A stretch of 7,810 bases of DNA, from NCBI GenBank assembly GCA_902762335.1, contig CACWNZ010000052.1, positions 1 through 7,810 on the forward strand. Reading direction: 5' to 3'. This document shows positions 6,202 to 7,810 of this stretch, piece after piece; the first letter of the stretch is position 1; every line of letters begins with the position of its first letter. Below the pieces are notes generated by a model. The model was not told the origin of the DNA. It saw only the letters and a program-made list of their open reading frames with translations, and made no database searches. The translations under genes and the position numbers were made by a program. Origin of the DNA: an uncultured Ruminococcus sp. Its GTDB lineage: Bacteria > Bacillota > Clostridia > Oscillospirales > Acutalibacteraceae.

Positions 6202-6236
6202 GATCTCTCATGCGGCTCCCGCCGCATTTCCTCCTT
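6198..6236 (-). promoter_or_regulatory. Ribosome binding site separated from the tyrA start by a hairpin, with nested mini-ORF
   Basis: AAGGAGG (6236-6230) is 28 nt from the tyrA ATG, too far for normal initiation. Between them, ATGCGGC-GGGA-GCCGCAT (6227-6210) is a perfect 7-bp hairpin. Folding it out leaves about 10 nt (2 before, 8 after), a normal spacing. The hairpin begins with an ATG that opens a nine-codon frame, MRREPHERS. Its TGA overlaps the tyrA ATG as ATGA. That ATG is only 2 nt from the SD, so its use is doubtful. Confidence 0.7.
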
Positions 6237-6252
6237 TTATCATTATATCGGT

Positions 6253-6281
6253 ATTATATCATTCTTTGATAGTATTTTCAA
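6253..6281 (-). promoter_or_regulatory. Promoter of tyrA-aroB
   Basis: On the minus strand, TTGAAA (6281-6276), exactly 17 nt, TATAAT (6258-6253) with TG one base upstream. This is near consensus. It sits between the aroF stop and the tyrA start, with transcription expected near 6246-6248, so these genes can be expressed independently of the aroF attenuator. Confidence 0.88.
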
Positions 6282-6291
6282 TTATCCCGCA

Positions 6292-7317
6292 TTATTTCTC
6301 GCTCATTATCCCGTCATACGCCTCCTTGAGAGCGAACACCCTCTTTGCAAGGATGTCGAACTGATCGGGCGTGAGGGACTGTGCGCCGTCTGAGAGCGCG
6401 TGACGGGGATCGTTATGCACCTCTATCATAAGACCGTCTGCGCCCGCCGCTACCGCCGCCAGAGCCATCTGCTCAACGAGAGCCGATTTGCCCGTTGCAT
6501 GGCTCGGGTCAACTATAACGGGCAGATGAGAAAGCTTCTTTACCACGGGTACGGCGGAAAGATCGAGAGTGTTCCTTGTAGCTGTCTCAAAGGTGCGTAT
6601 GCCCCTTTCGCAGAGAATGACCCTGCTGTTGCCGCCTGCCATGATGTATTCGGCGCTCATGAGCCATTCCTCTATGGTGCTTGAAAGTCCTCTCTTGAGC
6701 AGTATCGGCTTGTCGGTCTTGCCCAGCTCCTTGAGCAGCTCGAAGTTCTGCATATTCCTTGCGCCGACCTGAATAATATCCACGCCCTCGAACATATCTA
6801 TATGACCCACCCTCATTATCTCTGTAACAATGGGAAGACCCGTTGCCTTTCTTGCGCCCTTGAGAAGATCAAGCCCCTCGCTTTTCAGCCCCTGAAACGA
6901 ATAGGGCGAGGTCCTCGGCTTGAAGGCTCCTCCTCTGAGGAACTGCGCCCCCGCCTGCTTTACCCTCTCCGCTACGTAGTTTATCTGATCCTCGTTCTCT
7001 ACCGAGCAGGGACCCGCCATTATGCAAAGTCCCCCGCCGCCTATCTTCTGTCCCGTGGGCAGTTCTATCACGGTATCGTCGGGGTGGAACTTCCTGTTCG
7101 CCTTCTTATACGGCTCCTGCACCCTTTTAACGCTCTCAACGGCGTCCTGCGCGTGTACCCAATCCTCGTCTATGCTCGTGGTGTCCCCTATAAGTCCCAG
7201 AACAGTGGACTCTACGCCTACCCATTCGTTGACCTTTACGTTATAGCGCACCTCGAGTGCCGCCTTGAAAAGCGTGAGCTGTTCCTTTGTCGTTCCCTGT
7301 TTGATTACAATGATCAT
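6292..7317 (-). CDS. aroF: 3-deoxy-7-phosphoheptulonate (DAHP) synthase, type I-beta
   Basis: It condenses phosphoenolpyruvate with erythrose 4-phosphate to DAHP, the committed first step to Phe, Tyr and Trp. The 341 residues match the Thermotoga-type enzyme. A small N-terminal ferredoxin-like domain (1-70, MIIVIKQGTTKEQL onward) is known in relatives to mediate feedback by Tyr and Phe. The barrel follows: GPCSVE (102-107), RGGAFKPRTSPYSFQG (128-143), TEIMRVGHID, QVGARNMQNF, KRGLSSTIEEWL, VDPSHATGK (269-277) and MIEVHNDP (297-304). Metal ligands expected from the family are C104, H273, E299 and D310; all are present. ATG start with GGAGG 8 nt upstream. It is the first full gene of the aromatic block and lies behind a leader peptide and terminator. 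Feedback inhibition plus attenuation is inferred. Confidence 0.97.
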   Translation of the reverse strand: MIIVIKQGTTKEQLTLFKAALEVRYNVKVNEWVGVESTVLGLIGDTTSIDEDWVHAQDAVESVKRVQEPYKKANRKFHPDDTVIELPTGQKIGGGGLCIMAGPCSVENEDQINYVAERVKQAGAQFLRGGAFKPRTSPYSFQGLKSEGLDLLKGARKATGLPIVTEIMRVGHIDMFEGVDIIQVGARNMQNFELLKELGKTDKPILLKRGLSSTIEEWLMSAEYIMAGGNSRVILCERGIRTFETATRNTLDLSAVPVVKKLSHLPVIVDPSHATGKSALVEQMALAAVAAGADGLMIEVHNDPRHALSDGAQSLTPDQFDILAKRVFALKEAYDGIMSEK

Positions 7318-7343
7318 TTTCTTTTCCTCCGTTAAAAAATAAT

Positions 7344-7372
7344 AAAAAAAACGGGATCCCTGCGGATCCCGT
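7344..7372 (-). terminator. Attenuator terminator in the aroF leader
   Basis: ACGGGATCC (7372-7364), loop GCAG, GGATCCCGT (7359-7351), then T7 (7350-7344): a perfect 9-bp GC-rich stem with a U tract, a textbook intrinsic terminator. It lies after the aroF promoter and leader ORF and only 13 nt before the aroF SD, so it must be overridden for aroF to be made. No gene ends just upstream except the leader peptide. Confidence 0.93.
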
Positions 7373-7459
7373 CAATTCACCTGAATATACAGCTTTGTTC
7401 AGAAGGCGTATCTCACGCCCCCGCGTGCTTCTGTACTGTAGGGAACGGCTTTACGGAAT
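7366..7459 (-). promoter_or_regulatory. Alternative RNA folds between leader codons and attenuator
   Basis: ATTCCGT (7459-7453, leader codons 30-32) can pair with ACGGGAT (7372-7366), 7 bp with one G-U. This would take the 5' arm of the terminator and allow read-through. Between them are mutually exclusive hairpins. CAGAAG (7433-7428) with CTTCTG (7405-7400) encloses CACGC-GGGG-GCGTG (7427-7414). The latter competes with GGCGT-GAGAT-ACGCC (7419-7405). CTGAA (7402-7398) with TTCAG (7385-7381) overlaps the leader stop codon. I drew the pairings by eye; energies are not computed. Confidence 0.55.
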
Positions 7460-7548
7460 TTCGCAGCGCAGCAGATGATTTTTCCATACCAAAAAAAGCA
7501 TGAAAAGAATGTAAAGTATCCAAAAAATCGTGCGCTGAGCTTTTTCAT
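7399..7548 (-). CDS. Aromatic-rich leader peptide of aroF (49 residues)
   Basis: A short frame, ATG at 7548 to TGA at 7401-7399, lies entirely between the aroF promoter and the attenuator. Residues 7-22 read RFFGYFTFFSCFFWYG: seven Phe, two Tyr and one Trp within 14 positions (8-21), far above chance. More aromatics follow at F31, Y37, Y47 and F49. An SD-like AGGAAAGGGG ends 11 nt before the ATG, slightly far. The peptide is probably not functional itself. Ribosomes would pause on these codons when charged Phe-, Tyr- or Trp-tRNA is scarce, as in the known enteric phe and trp leaders. At 49 residues it is longer than those (about 14-16). Residues 23-49, basic and with Cys pairs, have no obvious role except to cover the antiterminator sequence during translation. 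Confidence 0.83.
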   Translation of the reverse strand: MKKLSARFFGYFTFFSCFFWYGKIICCAAKFRKAVPYSTEARGGVRYAF

Positions 7549-7585
7549 TCCGAAGGCTTCCCCTTTCCTGAAATATTATGCTACC

Positions 7586-7614
7586 ATACTAAACCAACAA
7601 AACAGATTTGTCAA
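7586..7614 (-). promoter_or_regulatory. Promoter of the aroF leader and gene
   Basis: On the minus strand, perfect TTGACA (7614-7609), 17 nt, TAGTAT (7591-7586). Transcription would start near 7579, about 30 nt before the leader ATG, giving a leader of roughly 235 nt to the terminator. The sequence upstream of the -35 is AT-rich. Confidence 0.88.
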
Positions 7615-7633
7615 TAGATCAATTATATTAATA

Positions 7634-7810
7634 CAGGGCTTTTGAATGAGTAAATAAACTATGAACAGAGCCAGTTAGCAACGATTTTATCAAGGTATGA
7701 GGTGTCAAGGTGACAATTAAATTGCTTGTCGGTAATACCGCCTTTAAAGGACTTTTCGCTTTTTAAGATATTGAAGGCAATTTGTCTAATGACGTTAAAG
7801 TTCTCGGCTG
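7634..7810 (-). mobile_element. End of an ISAs1-like insertion sequence (continues past window)
   Basis: The transposase 3' end runs off the right edge. Beyond its stop, CAGGGCTTTTGAATGAG begins at 7634. A terminal repeat beginning CAGGG, some 25 bp past the transposase stop, is plausible for the family, so I place the boundary there. The opposite repeat and the target duplication are outside the window, so the exact end is inferred. Confidence 0.65.
7659..7810 (-). CDS. ISAs1-family transposase, C-terminal fragment
   Basis: The last 49 residues before the TAG stop read AENFNVIRQIAFNILKSEKS, then FKGGITDKQFNCHLDTSYLDKI and a short tail ending WLCS. The pattern ENF-VIR-IA-N-LK-EKS-K-GI followed by a D-YL-KI segment is the C-terminal end of ISAs1/H-repeat DDE transposases. 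The catalytic residues lie outside the window, so I cannot tell whether the gene is intact. Its codons are more AT-rich than those of the neighbouring aro genes, in keeping with a mobile element. Confidence 0.82.
   Translation of the reverse strand, partial: AENFNVIRQIAFNILKSEKSFKGGITDKQFNCHLDTSYLDKIVANWLCS

Noticed and set aside
7343..7579. T-box riboswitch for aroF
   Set aside because: I looked for the conserved 14-nt T-box sequence and an antiterminator bulge before the terminator and found none. The leader is instead occupied by an aromatic-rich ORF.

Overview
The window reads as chromosome of a low-to-mid GC Gram-positive Firmicute, most like a gut or rumen Ruminococcus-type member of the Oscillospiraceae. 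This is an inference from strong GGAGG ribosome binding sites, sigma-A type promoters, the style of the ribosomal proteins and enzymes, and a lipoprotein with a Clostridia-type signal. No 16S or other formal marker is present. Nearly everything lies on the minus strand; only one recognised gene, an acidic protein, is on the plus strand.

Layout. Positions 1-1377 hold the start of the S10 ribosomal operon on the minus strand: promoter, a structured leader of about 290 nt, rpsJ (S10) and rplC (L3, cut by the window edge). Positions 1378-1733 have no convincing gene but contain promoter-like sequences on both strands. A plus-strand gene for an extremely acidic protein (1818-2306) ends at a strong terminator. 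Convergent to it is a lipoprotein gene with a duplicated C-terminal domain (2405-3577). Next comes a small two-helix membrane protein with a zinc-ribbon-like tail (3739-4173), with its own terminator and a palindromic operator candidate.

Positions 4325-7614 are an aromatic amino acid block transcribed leftward: aroF (DAHP synthase, entry step), tyrA (prephenate dehydrogenase, tyrosine branch) and aroB (3-dehydroquinate synthase, second step). tyrA and aroB overlap by ATGA and have their own consensus promoter in front of tyrA. No terminator is visible between aroF and tyrA, so read-through is also likely.

The most interesting element is in front of aroF. A consensus promoter drives a short RNA that encodes a 49-residue peptide in which 10 of residues 8-21 are Phe, Tyr or Trp. 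A strong intrinsic terminator follows, before the aroF ribosome binding site. A 7-bp antiterminator pairing can be drawn whose upstream half lies just beyond a ribosome stalled on the aromatic codons. This looks like ribosome-mediated attenuation of the first step of the pathway, sensing all three aromatic amino acids at once. An ISAs1-like insertion sequence ends about 20 bp upstream of that promoter and runs off the right edge.
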